Positions 8,386 to 16,384 are shown, numbered from the stretch's first letter. The stretch is DNA of 32,495 nucleotides from Oscillospiraceae bacterium (GCA_016286665.1 JAEETX010000025.1:1-32495), one strand, 5' to 3'. Numbers and translations are program-made. Notes: a model not told the origin generated them from the sequence alone.

Positions 8386-8882
8386 GCTTCCCCGTCTCCC
8401 TTATCTTCTGCTTTGGCAGGGTCTACGGGGGAAGGGACGCCCATCATGCCCAGCATCATGCCCATCCCACTGCTCCGCGACGGCTCCGGCCCGGCGTAGA
8501 CTCCGACGGCGAGGGAAGGATCCTCCTCCGGCAGCCCGGACCGCTTTCCGGCGAAGAACTCCGGCCCGGCGTAGACCAGGGCCGCCCGTTCCGGCTTTTC
8601 CGGTCCGGCATAGACCGGGGAAGGCTCCTCCGGCGGTTCCGGTCCGGCGTAGACGGCGTCGAAGCGTTCATCCGCCGGGGACGTGGGTTCCCCGTCGAAT
8701 TCCGGCCCGGCGTAGACGTCCAGGACCTCTCCCTCGTTGCCGCGGGAAGGCTCCGGCCCGGCGTAGATCCTGCCGGCGCGGCGGGCAAAGTATTCCGGTC
8801 CGGCGTAGACCGCCGCCGCCGGGTTTTTCTTCTGCTTGTTGAAGGGGTATTTCTTTCTCTTTCCGAAAAGGCTGAACGCCAT
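8382..8882 (-). CDS. YAGPE-repeat peptide, candidate radical-SAM-modified precursor
   Basis: A 166-residue, low-complexity, hydrophilic protein I do not recognise. A basic N-terminus (KRKKYPFNKQKK, residues 8-19) is followed by seven copies of [V/I]YAGPE with tyrosines at residues 26, 40, 57, 78, 91, 104 and 129. Spacing is 13-25 residues, with acidic, Pro/Ser-rich linkers. The residue after each repeat is Y, P, F, P, K, F or P. A Met/Gly-rich segment (SGMGMMLGMMG) precedes the charged C-terminus. The repeats use different synonymous codons (TAC/TAT, GGG/GGA, GAG/GAA), so the peptide motif, not the DNA, looks conserved. ATG 8882 is chosen because GGAAGGAG lies eight bases before it; an in-frame GTG at 8891 is too close to that site. 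First gene of the operon. A multi-core RiPP precursor is the best guess; a scaffold or receptor ligand is possible. Confidence 0.75.
   Translation of the reverse strand: MAFSLFGKRKKYPFNKQKKNPAAAVYAGPEYFARRAGRIYAGPEPSRGNEGEVLDVYAGPEFDGEPTSPADERFDAVYAGPEPPEEPSPVYAGPEKPERAALVYAGPEFFAGKRSGLPEEDPSLAVGVYAGPEPSRSSGMGMMLGMMGVPSPVDPAKAEDKGDGEA
8484..8807 (-). repeat. Seven coding repeats encoding YAGPE
   Basis: In translation order the repeats lie at 8807-8793, 8765-8751, 8714-8700, 8651-8637, 8612-8598, 8573-8559 and 8498-8484. They appear on the plus strand as CTCCGGCCCGGCGTA-like 15-mers. Each is preceded by a Val or Ile codon. Confidence 0.95.
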
Positions 8883-8941
8883 TTGGGACACTCCTTCCGG
8901 GGCGGCAGGGGCGCGAAGGGGAAGTGCCGCGAAGTTGATTT

Positions 8942-8970
8942 ATTATACCATTGCATGCGCGGCTTCACAA
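8942..8970 (-). promoter_or_regulatory. Promoter of the YAGPE/radical SAM/SLOG operon
   Basis: Leftward -35 TTGTGA (8970-8965), exactly 17 bp, then -10 TATAAT (8947-8942). It stands 60 bp before the peptide start codon at 8882. Confidence 0.7.
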
Positions 8971-8987
8971 GCGCACTTTCTCTTGTG
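8966..8987. promoter_or_regulatory. Inverted repeat shared by the divergent promoters
   Basis: CACAAG (8966-8971) and CTTGTG (8982-8987) form an inverted repeat with a 10-bp centre. Each arm contains most of one -35 box, so a single bound regulator could act on both the leftward operon and the rightward TIR gene. Confidence 0.45.
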
Positions 8988-9011
8988 CTTCCCCGTCCCG
9001 TCGTGTAAAAT
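8983..9011 (+). promoter_or_regulatory. Promoter of the TIR/beta-propeller gene
   Basis: Rightward -35 TTGTGC (8983-8988), 17-bp spacer, -10 TAAAAT (9006-9011), 32 bp before the start codon at 9044. Confidence 0.6.
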
Positions 9012-9043
9012 GGGGAAAAAGCCAAGCCAGGGGAGGGACGCCC

Positions 9044-11719
9044 ATGGAAGCGCATTTCTGCGCCTTTATCAGCTACCGCCACCAGAGTCCGGATCAGGAG
9101 ATCGCCAAAAAGCTGCACACCGCCATCGAGACCTACCGCATCCCCGCCGCCATCCGCAAAAAGACCGGGCGCAAGACCATGGGCCGGGTCTTCCGGGATC
9201 AGGAGGAGCTGCCCCTCTCCCCCGACCTGGGTTCGGATATCGAGGCGGCGCTGGAGGGCAGCGAGTGGCTCATCGCCATCTGCTCCCCCCGCTATCTGGA
9301 AAGCCGCTGGTGCCTGCGGGAGATGGAATACTTCCTCCAGCACAAGGGGCGGGACCGGGTGCTGGTGGTGCTGGCGGAGGGGACCCCGGAGACGAGCTTC
9401 CCGGAAATGCTGCGCTTCGAGGCGGACGAAAGCGGCGTCCTGCGGGAGGCCGAGCCCCTGGCGGCCAACGTCTGCGGGGACAGCCTTCCGCAGCAGCTGA
9501 AAAAGCTCCGGGGGGAGCAGCTGCGGCTCTTTGCACCCATGCTCTCCGTGGGCTACGACGACCTCAAGCGCCGGGCACGGCAGCGGCGCATCCGCACAGC
9601 CGCCGCCCTCACCGCCGCGGCGATCGTGATCGCCGCGGGCACGGGGACCTATCTGTCCGTCAACCACGCCAGGAACGAAGCCCTCAAGCGGGAAGCGGCG
9701 GAGCAGGCCCGGCTCGCCGAGGAGCAGCAGCGTCTGGCGGAGGAACGCAGAAAGCAGGCGGAGCAGGAGCGGCTGGCCGCCGTATCCAACAGCATCGGGG
9801 AAGACCTGGAAAAAGCCGCCTCCGCCCTGGGACAGGGGGAGCGGCGCAGCGCGGCGGCCACCCTGCTGGAGGCCCTTTCCCTCAGCGGGGATAACGGGGA
9901 CATGCGCCGGGAGGAGATCGTTGCCCAGCTGCGAAAGACCATGTATATCGAGCCCTACAGCCCCGTGGCCGGTTTCACGGGCCAGAATGTCCGCCTGATG
10001 GACATGGCCCCCTCCCCCGACGGGACGAAGGCCATCGGCATCGAAAACGCCAACTCCGCTGCCCTCATCGACTTTTCCACGGGGGAGGTGGCCTACCGGG
10101 TCAGCGTGGGCAACGGTCAGATCCACAGCCTCCTCTTTTCACCGGACGGCGCGCGTTTCTGCGCGGTCTGCGACGAGGGGCGGCTGGCGGTCGTCTGGAA
10201 CACCGCCGACGGATCGGAAGCCTTCCGCTACGTCAGCAGGCAGAACAAGCCCTACCACATCGCCAACGCCCTGTTCTGGAGGGACGGGAACACCCTGCTG
10301 GTGCAGGACATGGAACACTTCTATTTCGTCTCCGCCGACGGCACGGAAAAGCTGCTCTACACCCTGGGGGACGACCAGGACTGGTATTCCTACGAGGATA
10401 ACTACTATACCCTTCTTTTCCAGAAGCCCCTGGACGAGCTCATCACCGGCCGGGAGGACATCGACGATTTCACCGGCACCGGCCTGGCGGTCTCGGAAGA
10501 CTGGTCGAAGATCCTGATCTCCGGCGTGGACGGCAAGACGGGGACGATCATCCTCAACGAGCAGGGGGAGACGGTCTGCCCCCTCTACGGCATGCCCGGC
10601 ACCGTCTTTGAGCACTATACCCTCTCCCCCGACGGGCGGCGGGCCGTCTGCCGCTCCTACCTGGGCCCCATGTTCCAGTGGGACGCGGACACCGGCGATC
10701 TGCTGACCGTGGACTATTTCGATCCCGCCCAGGGGCAGGCCAGCGACGTGTTCTTCTCCCCGGACTCCTCCCTCATGGCCTTCGTCGCCTGCGACACCCT
10801 CTACTGCGTGGACCCCTGGAACGAGATCATGATGTTTTCCGGCACCATCGACAGCACGAACGTCGTCCCCCATCTGGTGTTCAGCCGGGACGGCAGCACC
10901 CTGTTCCTCACAGCCCAGAGCCTGTATATCATCGACGCCCATACCGGGGCCCTGCTCCGCTCCGACGAGGCGGATTTCTCCGCGCTCCACAGCGGGGTCA
11001 TCCCCCTGGAGGACACGGTCTTCATCTCCCGCTCCAACGGCGACGCCTACCTTTACAGCCTGCCCGCCCTGGCCTCCGTCCGGGTGGCGGAGGGCTTTGA
11101 CGGCAGCCTTTGCCCGGCCTATGACCCGGGCGTCCAGCCGGAGAACTGGGACAGCACGGCCCTGCAGGGCGAGCACCGGCTGACCGATTCCTTCCGCACC
11201 ACCACGGTACTCACCGACCTGAGCCCCAGGCTCCGCTTTTCCCGGGACGGGGAACGGGCCGCCCTCCTTTACCCAGACGGGGTGATCGAGCTTTTCCGCC
11301 GGGGCGGCGACGGCAGCGTGGAAACCATGATCGGCCAGCTCACGGGCGAGGTGACCGCCTTCGGCATGACGGAGGACCGGCTGATCGCCTCGGACAACAC
11401 GGGACGGCTGATGATCTACGGCCTGGCCTCGGGCTCGGTGCAGCAGATCCTCAACCTGGAAAAATCCTATACCCGCTTTGCCTTCAGCGGCGACGGAAAG
11501 CTGCTGATGGCCCAGGGCTGGGACGGGGCGATCGACGTGTTCAGCCTGGAGGAAGCGGAAAAGCTCTTCTCCATGACTTCCCCCGCGCTCTTCACCGATT
11601 TCGGCTTCAGCGAGGACGGTGCCTGGGCCGTGGGCTTCACCCCCGCGGGCTGCGTGCTGGGGGACCTGTGGAAGGACGAGGACGCCCTGATCGCAGCGGC
11701 AAAGCATCTGGCAGGATGA
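9044..11719 (+). CDS. TIR domain, TM helix, coiled coil and C-terminal beta-propeller protein
   Basis: An 891-residue protein. Residues 1-130 form a TIR domain: CAFISYRHQSPD (strand A/box 1), VFRDQEELPLSPDLGSDI (BB-loop region), WLIAICSPRYLESRWCLREME. E93, in the S-x-W-C-x-x-E context, is the residue position used by NADase TIRs. A hydrophobic helix spans about 184-206, followed by an Ala/Glu/Gln/Arg-rich coiled coil (210-246). From about 330 to the end there are repeated WD40/YVTN-like blades (for example FSPDGARFCAV, LSPDGRRAVC, FSPDSSLMAF, FSRDGSTLFL, FSGDGKLLMA). This gives a cytosolic TIR, a single membrane pass and a large sensor propeller. The ATG at 9044 has GGGAGGG upstream; the longer start at 8951 does not. 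It is divergent from the YAGPE operon and shares its promoter region. Likely a sensor/effector that cleaves NAD or makes a nucleotide signal. Confidence 0.82.
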   Translation: MEAHFCAFISYRHQSPDQEIAKKLHTAIETYRIPAAIRKKTGRKTMGRVFRDQEELPLSPDLGSDIEAALEGSEWLIAICSPRYLESRWCLREMEYFLQHKGRDRVLVVLAEGTPETSFPEMLRFEADESGVLREAEPLAANVCGDSLPQQLKKLRGEQLRLFAPMLSVGYDDLKRRARQRRIRTAAALTAAAIVIAAGTGTYLSVNHARNEALKREAAEQARLAEEQQRLAEERRKQAEQERLAAVSNSIGEDLEKAASALGQGERRSAAATLLEALSLSGDNGDMRREEIVAQLRKTMYIEPYSPVAGFTGQNVRLMDMAPSPDGTKAIGIENANSAALIDFSTGEVAYRVSVGNGQIHSLLFSPDGARFCAVCDEGRLAVVWNTADGSEAFRYVSRQNKPYHIANALFWRDGNTLLVQDMEHFYFVSADGTEKLLYTLGDDQDWYSYEDNYYTLLFQKPLDELITGREDIDDFTGTGLAVSEDWSKILISGVDGKTGTIILNEQGETVCPLYGMPGTVFEHYTLSPDGRRAVCRSYLGPMFQWDADTGDLLTVDYFDPAQGQASDVFFSPDSSLMAFVACDTLYCVDPWNEIMMFSGTIDSTNVVPHLVFSRDGSTLFLTAQSLYIIDAHTGALLRSDEADFSALHSGVIPLEDTVFISRSNGDAYLYSLPALASVRVAEGFDGSLCPAYDPGVQPENWDSTALQGEHRLTDSFRTTTVLTDLSPRLRFSRDGERAALLYPDGVIELFRRGGDGSVETMIGQLTGEVTAFGMTEDRLIASDNTGRLMIYGLASGSVQQILNLEKSYTRFAFSGDGKLLMAQGWDGAIDVFSLEEAEKLFSMTSPALFTDFGFSEDGAWAVGFTPAGCVLGDLWKDEDALIAAAKHLAG

Positions 11720-11731
11720 CCGCGGACAATC

Positions 11732-11769
11732 AACCGGGCGGGGAAGCACAACGGCTCCCCCGCCCGGTT
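11732..11769 (+). terminator. Intrinsic terminator of the TIR gene
   Basis: A perfect 12-bp stem, AACCGGGCGGGG (11732-11743) and CCCCGCCCGGTT (11758-11769), followed by a T-rich tail. It lies between convergent genes and may serve both. Confidence 0.85.
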
Positions 11770-11777
11770 TTCTTCTG

Positions 11778-13130
11778 TTATTTTGCCTTGATCTCCTGGA
11801 TCCACTTGCCGGTGCAGTAGCGGATGAAGCAGACGATGCCCTTGAGTGGGAATTCCACATTCAGCAGGAAATAGACCCAGGCGGGGCTGAGATGCCAGAC
11901 GAAGCCCGCCAGGGCTCCCAGGGGCAGAGAAATGAACCAGACGCAGCTGGAATCCGCCAGGAGCAGGAAGCGGGTGTCGCCCCCGCCCCGCAGGATGCCC
12001 TTGGAGATGACGAAGGCCACCATCTGCAGGGGCAGCATCAGATAGGTGATGTTCAGCATCTGCCGGGCGATGACCTCCGTCTCCGGCTGGATGGTGTAGA
12101 AGCGCAGATAGGGTCCCGTCAGGGCCAGGAGGACGGGGATCACCGCCAGGCCGAACAGGAACGCCAGCAGGATATAGGTGTTGCCCTGGCGTTTCGACTG
12201 CGCCAGGTCCCCTTGCCCGATGGTGTTGCCGATGACGATGGCGCTGGCCCCGGAGAGGCCGCCGTTGAGGATGGTGATGAGGCGCACCAGGCTGCCGGAA
12301 ATGGAGTTGGCGGCGCTGATCTCCGCGGAGATATGGCCGTAGATGACGCTCACCAGGGTGAGGCTCAGGCCCAGGAGGGTATCGCTGAACAGCACCGGCA
12401 GGCTGAATTTCACATACTGCCTCCGCAGCGCCCCGCCGGGACGCAGGAAATGCCGCAGCCGGAAGCCGAAGGAATCCTCCTTCACGGCGAAATAGCCGAA
12501 GACAAAGAGGAATTCAAAGGCGCGGGCGATGACCGTGCCCACCGTAGCCCCCAGCAGCTCCAGCCGGGGCGCGCCCAGCTTGCCGAAGATGAAGACCCAG
12601 TTGAAAAAGAGATTCAGGAAAAAGGCGACGGCGGAGCCGATGAGGGGCACCCGGACCTTGCCCACGCTGCGCATGAGATAGGTGGCGGTGGAGCTGAGAC
12701 CGGCCAGGAGGAAGGTCGCCCCGATGAGGCGCATATAGGGCCCGCCCACGGCGACGACCGCGGCGTCATTGGTGAACGCCCGCAGCAGCAATCGGGGCCA
12801 GACCATCCCCAGCAGGGTGAACACCATGCAGATGGCCGCCGTCACCCGCAGGGCCATGGCCGCCGTGGTGAGCATGGGCTCACGCTCCTTCCGCCCCCAG
12901 AACTGGCTGGACATGACCACCGCGCCGCTGCCCAGGCCCATGCAGATGAACTGAAAGAAGGCGTAGGCCTGGTTGGAGAAGGCCGCCGCCGCGATGCTCG
13001 TCTCCCCGAAGGAGCCGATCATGATGTTGTCCAGGAAGTTGACGCCCACGGTGATGAGCTGCTGGAGGATCACCGGCAGCATGAGCAGCACCGTCTTTTT
13101 ATAGAAATTTCTGTCGCGCAGAACGAACAT
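11778..13130 (-). CDS. MATE family efflux transporter
   Basis: A 450-residue polytopic membrane protein with the two-bundle pattern of the MATE family. N-terminal LMLPVILQQLITVGVNFLDN and a GMGSG-like MGLGSGAVVMSSQFWGR are typical of helices 1-2. A second half repeats the theme (KFSLPVLFSDTLLGLSLTLVS, NGGLSGASAIVIGNTIGQG). About twelve hydrophobic spans can be read. MATE proteins expel drugs or metabolites using a Na+ or H+ gradient. The ribosome site is weak (GGGGAAAG). It converges on the TIR gene and shares its terminator region, so it is probably not part of that system, although a peptide- or metabolite-export role cannot be excluded. Confidence 0.88.
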   Translation of the reverse strand: MFVLRDRNFYKKTVLLMLPVILQQLITVGVNFLDNIMIGSFGETSIAAAAFSNQAYAFFQFICMGLGSGAVVMSSQFWGRKEREPMLTTAAMALRVTAAICMVFTLLGMVWPRLLLRAFTNDAAVVAVGGPYMRLIGATFLLAGLSSTATYLMRSVGKVRVPLIGSAVAFFLNLFFNWVFIFGKLGAPRLELLGATVGTVIARAFEFLFVFGYFAVKEDSFGFRLRHFLRPGGALRRQYVKFSLPVLFSDTLLGLSLTLVSVIYGHISAEISAANSISGSLVRLITILNGGLSGASAIVIGNTIGQGDLAQSKRQGNTYILLAFLFGLAVIPVLLALTGPYLRFYTIQPETEVIARQMLNITYLMLPLQMVAFVISKGILRGGGDTRFLLLADSSCVWFISLPLGALAGFVWHLSPAWVYFLLNVEFPLKGIVCFIRYCTGKWIQEIKAK

Positions 13131-13273
13131 GTCTTTCCCCGCTTTCGTGCTGAATGCTTGTATTGTAGCACGTTTTTCCCGCCGCGAAAAGACAGATGCA
13201 AAACCGGCGGTTCTGTAGTATCCTGTCTCCTAGATAGGAAAATATTTCCAGATATAAAGAAAGGAGACAGCAT

Positions 13274-13963
13274 ATGCGAGAGTCAAGAACAAAAACAACT
13301 CCTGCGCGAGGCACAGACGTCCTCGCCATCCCCGCCGCGCCGCCGGAGAGGCGGAAATTGGCCGTAGCGGCCTATTGCCGCGTTTCCACCGACGATCCAT
13401 CCCAGGAAAGCTCCATGGAAAACCAGCGGACCCATTACAGGAGCTACATCGAATCGAACCCGGACTGGACCCCGGCGGGAGTCTACTGCGAAGCCGGCGT
13501 CAGCGGCACCGCAGCGGAGACCAGGCCGGAGCTGCAGCGCCTGATCGCGGATTGCCGGGCGGGACGGGTGGACATGGTCATCACGAAATCCGTCTCCCGT
13601 TTTTCCCGCAACACCGCCGACTGCCTGAGCATCGCGCGGCTGCTGCGCTCCCTGGGGGTTACCCTGGTCTTTGAGAAGGAGCACCTCCGCACGGACCGCA
13701 TGAGCTCGGAATTCTTTCTGGACGTCTTCGCCGCCTTTTCCCAGGAGGAATCCCATTCCCTCTCCGGCAACATGAAATGGGCAGTCCGAAAGCGCTTCCG
13801 GGACGGCAGCTATAAAGGCGCGAAAGCGCCCTACGGCTACCGCAAGACCGAAGAAAGCCGCTATGTGGTGGAGCCCGGCGAGGCGGCAGTGGTGCGCCGC
13901 ATCTTCGCCGGGCTCGCGGAGGGCAGCAGCTCCGAAGCCATCGCGCGGGAGCTGAAAGGTTGA
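13274..13963 (+). pseudogene. Large serine recombinase, C-terminally truncated
   Basis: 229 residues covering the resolvase catalytic domain of a large serine recombinase: AAYCRVSTDDPSQESSMENQ (the Ser nucleophile is in CRVSTD), ITKSVSRFSRNTADCL, and EFFLDVFAAFSQEES. It then shows the start of the recombinase domain (PYGYRKTEES...VVRRIFAGLAEG). The family normally runs to 450-550 residues with a zinc-ribbon and coiled-coil region; here a TGA at 13961 cuts it off after the first DNA-binding helices. A proper ribosome site (AAGGAGA) precedes the ATG. It is a relic of an integrative element. The catalytic domain alone is unlikely to integrate DNA. Confidence 0.85.
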
Positions 13964-13979
13964 CCTCCGGCCAAGCCTG

Positions 13980-14126
13980 ATGCTGCTGGAGAACGAAGCG
14001 CCGCGGAAGGCCCAGAAGGCCAAGCCGGTTCAGTTTATCACCCTGTGGTTGGACAGGGACGGGGAGCGCATCCCTATCACTATCCACGAAGTGAATCACA
14101 TCATCGGTTTCCGCAGAGCCTGGTGA
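13980..14126 (+). CDS. Small mobile-element protein, possibly a remnant
   Basis: A 48-residue frame, starting MLLENEAPRKAQKAK and ending in VNHIIGFRRAW, just after the broken recombinase. Its middle part (FITLWLDRDGERIPITIHEV) reads like a genuine short beta-rich domain found in conjugative elements, but I cannot name it. There is no convincing ribosome site. It could be the end of a longer lost gene. Confidence 0.35.
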   Translation: MLLENEAPRKAQKAKPVQFITLWLDRDGERIPITIHEVNHIIGFRRAW

Positions 14127-14267
14127 TCCTGGAGGATGGATCCCGCAGCTCCAGCGAGCTGCTGTGCGTCTGCACCGACGACGGCAGCCATAGAGAAAAC
14201 ACGGAGAAAAGTGTTTCGTTACAGACTAGCGGACATCTTCCAATCCGGCTATGTGAAGGTGCTGTAG
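14127..14267 (+). pseudogene. Degraded reading frame of unknown origin
   Basis: Two frames must be joined to make a plausible protein tail. One frame (LEDGSRSSSELLCVC) runs through 14130-14190. Another frame ends in TRRKVFRYRLADIFQSGYVK and a TAG at 14265-14267. A frameshift near 14190-14200 is implied. This belongs with the recombinase debris. Confidence 0.3.
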
Positions 14268-14362
14268 GAAGCCTGAGACGGGGCGACGGCGCCTGAGAAG
14301 CCCGATTGGTCCCGCTTCAAAGCTCCATTGTCAGAAGCGAGCAATACCGGCGGTAAAATAGA

Positions 14363-14398
14363 AGGAGAGCATCCCTCACAGTGATGGGATGCTCTCCT
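14363..14398. terminator. Strong hairpin, likely terminator
   Basis: A 13-bp perfect stem, AGGAGAGCATCCC (14363-14375) and GGGATGCTCTCCT (14386-14398), with a further small TCAC/GTGA pairing in the loop. The rightward tail (GTATTTC) is only mildly T-rich. From 14399 to 14488 I see nothing. Confidence 0.55.
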
Positions 14399-14488
14399 GT
14401 ATTTCGGTGGTTCGGAGCAGGTTTCTCGTTCCGTTTCTCTGTTTTCCGCAGTCTGCCGGCACAGAACGCCGTGTTTCGCTGCCTTATC

Positions 14489-14634
14489 CGATTCTTCGGT
14501 TGAAACCAGACGAGGATTTGCGAGGATGATTTTCGTCAGTCGAGACGGAGGATGCAGGCGGGCTGCCGCCCGTCAGGGCCGACAACGAAGAATGACGGAA
14601 ACCGTCCGTATTTTCAACGAAGAATCGTATCAGA
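14489..14634. mobile_element. MITE-like repeat, copy 1
   Basis: An element of about 145 bp with terminal inverted repeats: CGATTCTTCGGTTGAAA at the left and TTTTCAACGAAGAATCG at the right (one-base indel). Inside are a GCGGGCTGCCGCCCGTC hairpin and a second GACAACGAAG motif. A second copy in the same orientation is at 19750-19910. The hndD stop codon (14632-14630) lies within its right flank TATCAG, so it follows directly on the gene. It has no coding capacity. As RNA it would fold into a long hairpin and may act as a 3'-end element. Confidence 0.75.
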
Positions 14635-16384
14635 CTCTGTACCGCTTCTGCGCAGCATAGGTCGTGTGCAGCAGCTCGTGAGCCTTGTGGCTGCCGGGCT
14701 CGCCGAGATAGGTTTCGTACAGCTCCTTGATCATGGGGTTCTCGTGAGACTTCCGGTACGTGCTCTGTTCATCCTGCCGGTACAGGGCTTTGGCGCGCAG
14801 GGCCTTGAGATCCACATGCCCGCGGACGTCTGCAGGCTGGTAGGGCTGACCGCCGCCGTTGACGCAGCCGCCCGGGCAGCACATGAACTCCACGAAATCG
14901 TAGTTCAGCTCTCCGCTCTTGATGCCCTTGAGCACTTTCTTGATATTGCTCACGCCGGATGCGACGCAGACCCTTACCGTTTTTCCCGGCAGGGCGTACT
15001 CCGCCTCCTTGATTTCCTTCGTACCACGGACCTCGTGGAATTCCAGGGGGCCCATCTCGCTGCCGGTGACCTTTGCCACGACGGTCCGCAGGGCAGCCTC
15101 CATGACGCCGCCCGTGGCGCCGAAGATGACGCCTGCGCCCGTTGCCATGCCCAGGAGGGGATCACATTCCTCGTCCTTGAGGGAGTTGAACATGATGCCC
15201 GCCTTTTCGATCATGCGGCCCAGTTCCCTGGTAGTAATGGAGATATCCACCGGCATACAGCCGTTGGGGAGGCGCTGCTCCTCGCGCTTGCACTCGTACT
15301 TTTTGGCCGTGCAGGGCATGATGCAGACCACCACGATATCCTTCGGATCGATCCCCTCTTTTTCGGCATAGTAGGACTTCACCATGGCGCCGAACATCTG
15401 CTGGGGGCTCCTGCAGGTGGACACGTTCGGGATGAATTCAGGGAAATCCTGCTCCAGAAAGCGGATCCAGCCGGGGCTGCAGGAGGTGAACAGAGGCAGA
15501 GTCCCGCCGCTCTCCAGCCTGTGAAGGAACTCCGTGCCCTCCTCCAGGATGGTCAGGTCTGCAGCGTTGTTCACGTCAAAGACCTTGTCGAAGCCGAGCC
15601 TGCGCAGTGCGGCGTACATCTTCCCCTCCACGTTGGTGCCCACGGGATTCCCGAAGCACTCGCCGAGGGTGACGCGCACGGAGGGGGCCGCACCCACCAC
15701 CACGTGCTTGGAGGGATCGCGCAGCGCAGCGAGGACCTGGTCCGTGTCGTCCTTCTCCGTGAGGGCGCCGGTGGGACAGACGACCGTGCACTGCCCGCAG
15801 GAGATGCAGTCCACCTCGGCCAGGGGCCGGTCGAAGGCGGAGCCGATGTGGGTGGCGAAGCCTCTGTCGTTGGGGCCGATCACGCCCACCTCCTGCAGCT
15901 TTCTGCAGGCGCTTACGCAGCGGCGGCAGAGGACGCACTTGGAGTTATCCCGGACAAGATGCAGGGCGGAGGTATCCAGCTCCGGCTGCTTGTCCTGGCT
16001 TCCGCTGTAGCGGACTTCATTGATCCCGAGCTCTGCGGCAAGCTGCCGGAGCTCGCAGTTTCCGTTGCGCGGGCAGGTGAGGCATTCCATCCTGTGGTTG
16101 GACAGGATCAGCTCCAGGGTGATGCGCCTGGAATTCCGCACCTTCTCCGTATCCGTGAAGACCTCCATGCCCTCGGACACGGGATAAACGCAGGACGCCA
16201 CCAGGCCTTTAGCGCCCTTGACCTCGACGATGCACATGCGGCAGGCGCCCATCTCGTTGATGTCCTTCAGATAGCACAGGGACGGAATGCGAATACCGGC
16301 GGACCTGGCCGCCTCGAGCACATTGGTGCCCTCCGGAACGGAAACAGGAATGTTATTGATTTTTAAATTGACCATTTTATCCAT
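14630..16384 (-). CDS. hndD: [FeFe]-hydrogenase catalytic subunit, group A (HndD/HydA type)
   Basis: 584 residues. An N-terminal plant-type [2Fe-2S] domain (C37, C48, C51, C65) is followed by the His/Cys [4Fe-4S] segment (NHRMECLTCPRNGNC). Two ferredoxin clusters follow (CVLCRRCVSAC, CISCGQCTVVCP), then the H-cluster domain: L1 FTSCSPGW, L2 IMPCTAKKYE, L3 EFMCCPGGCVNGGGQP. A C-terminal small-subunit-like tail ends the protein. It makes or oxidises H2 as part of an NAD(P)/ferredoxin-coupled complex with HndA-C. L1 departs from the usual TSCCP: the fourth residue is Ser (AGC codon at 15478-15476), at the position that in the classical enzyme is the Cys ligating the cubane. The start at 16384 is fixed by AAGGAGG. 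Last gene of the operon. Confidence 0.95.
   Translation of the reverse strand: MDKMVNLKINNIPVSVPEGTNVLEAARSAGIRIPSLCYLKDINEMGACRMCIVEVKGAKGLVASCVYPVSEGMEVFTDTEKVRNSRRITLELILSNHRMECLTCPRNGNCELRQLAAELGINEVRYSGSQDKQPELDTSALHLVRDNSKCVLCRRCVSACRKLQEVGVIGPNDRGFATHIGSAFDRPLAEVDCISCGQCTVVCPTGALTEKDDTDQVLAALRDPSKHVVVGAAPSVRVTLGECFGNPVGTNVEGKMYAALRRLGFDKVFDVNNAADLTILEEGTEFLHRLESGGTLPLFTSCSPGWIRFLEQDFPEFIPNVSTCRSPQQMFGAMVKSYYAEKEGIDPKDIVVVCIMPCTAKKYECKREEQRLPNGCMPVDISITTRELGRMIEKAGIMFNSLKDEECDPLLGMATGAGVIFGATGGVMEAALRTVVAKVTGSEMGPLEFHEVRGTKEIKEAEYALPGKTVRVCVASGVSNIKKVLKGIKSGELNYDFVEFMCCPGGCVNGGGQPYQPADVRGHVDLKALRAKALYRQDEQSTYRKSHENPMIKELYETYLGEPGSHKAHELLHTTYAAQKRYRV

Noticed and set aside
8484-8807. Regular short repeats suggesting a CRISPR array
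   Set aside because: Units are 15 bp, in frame, spaced irregularly (about 24-60 bp between units), vary synonymously and translate to YAGPE. No cas genes are present.
9044-11719. Treating the TIR/SLOG genes as CBASS or Thoeris
   Set aside because: No CD-NTase, ThsA or other defining partner is present. Only the individual domains recall those systems.
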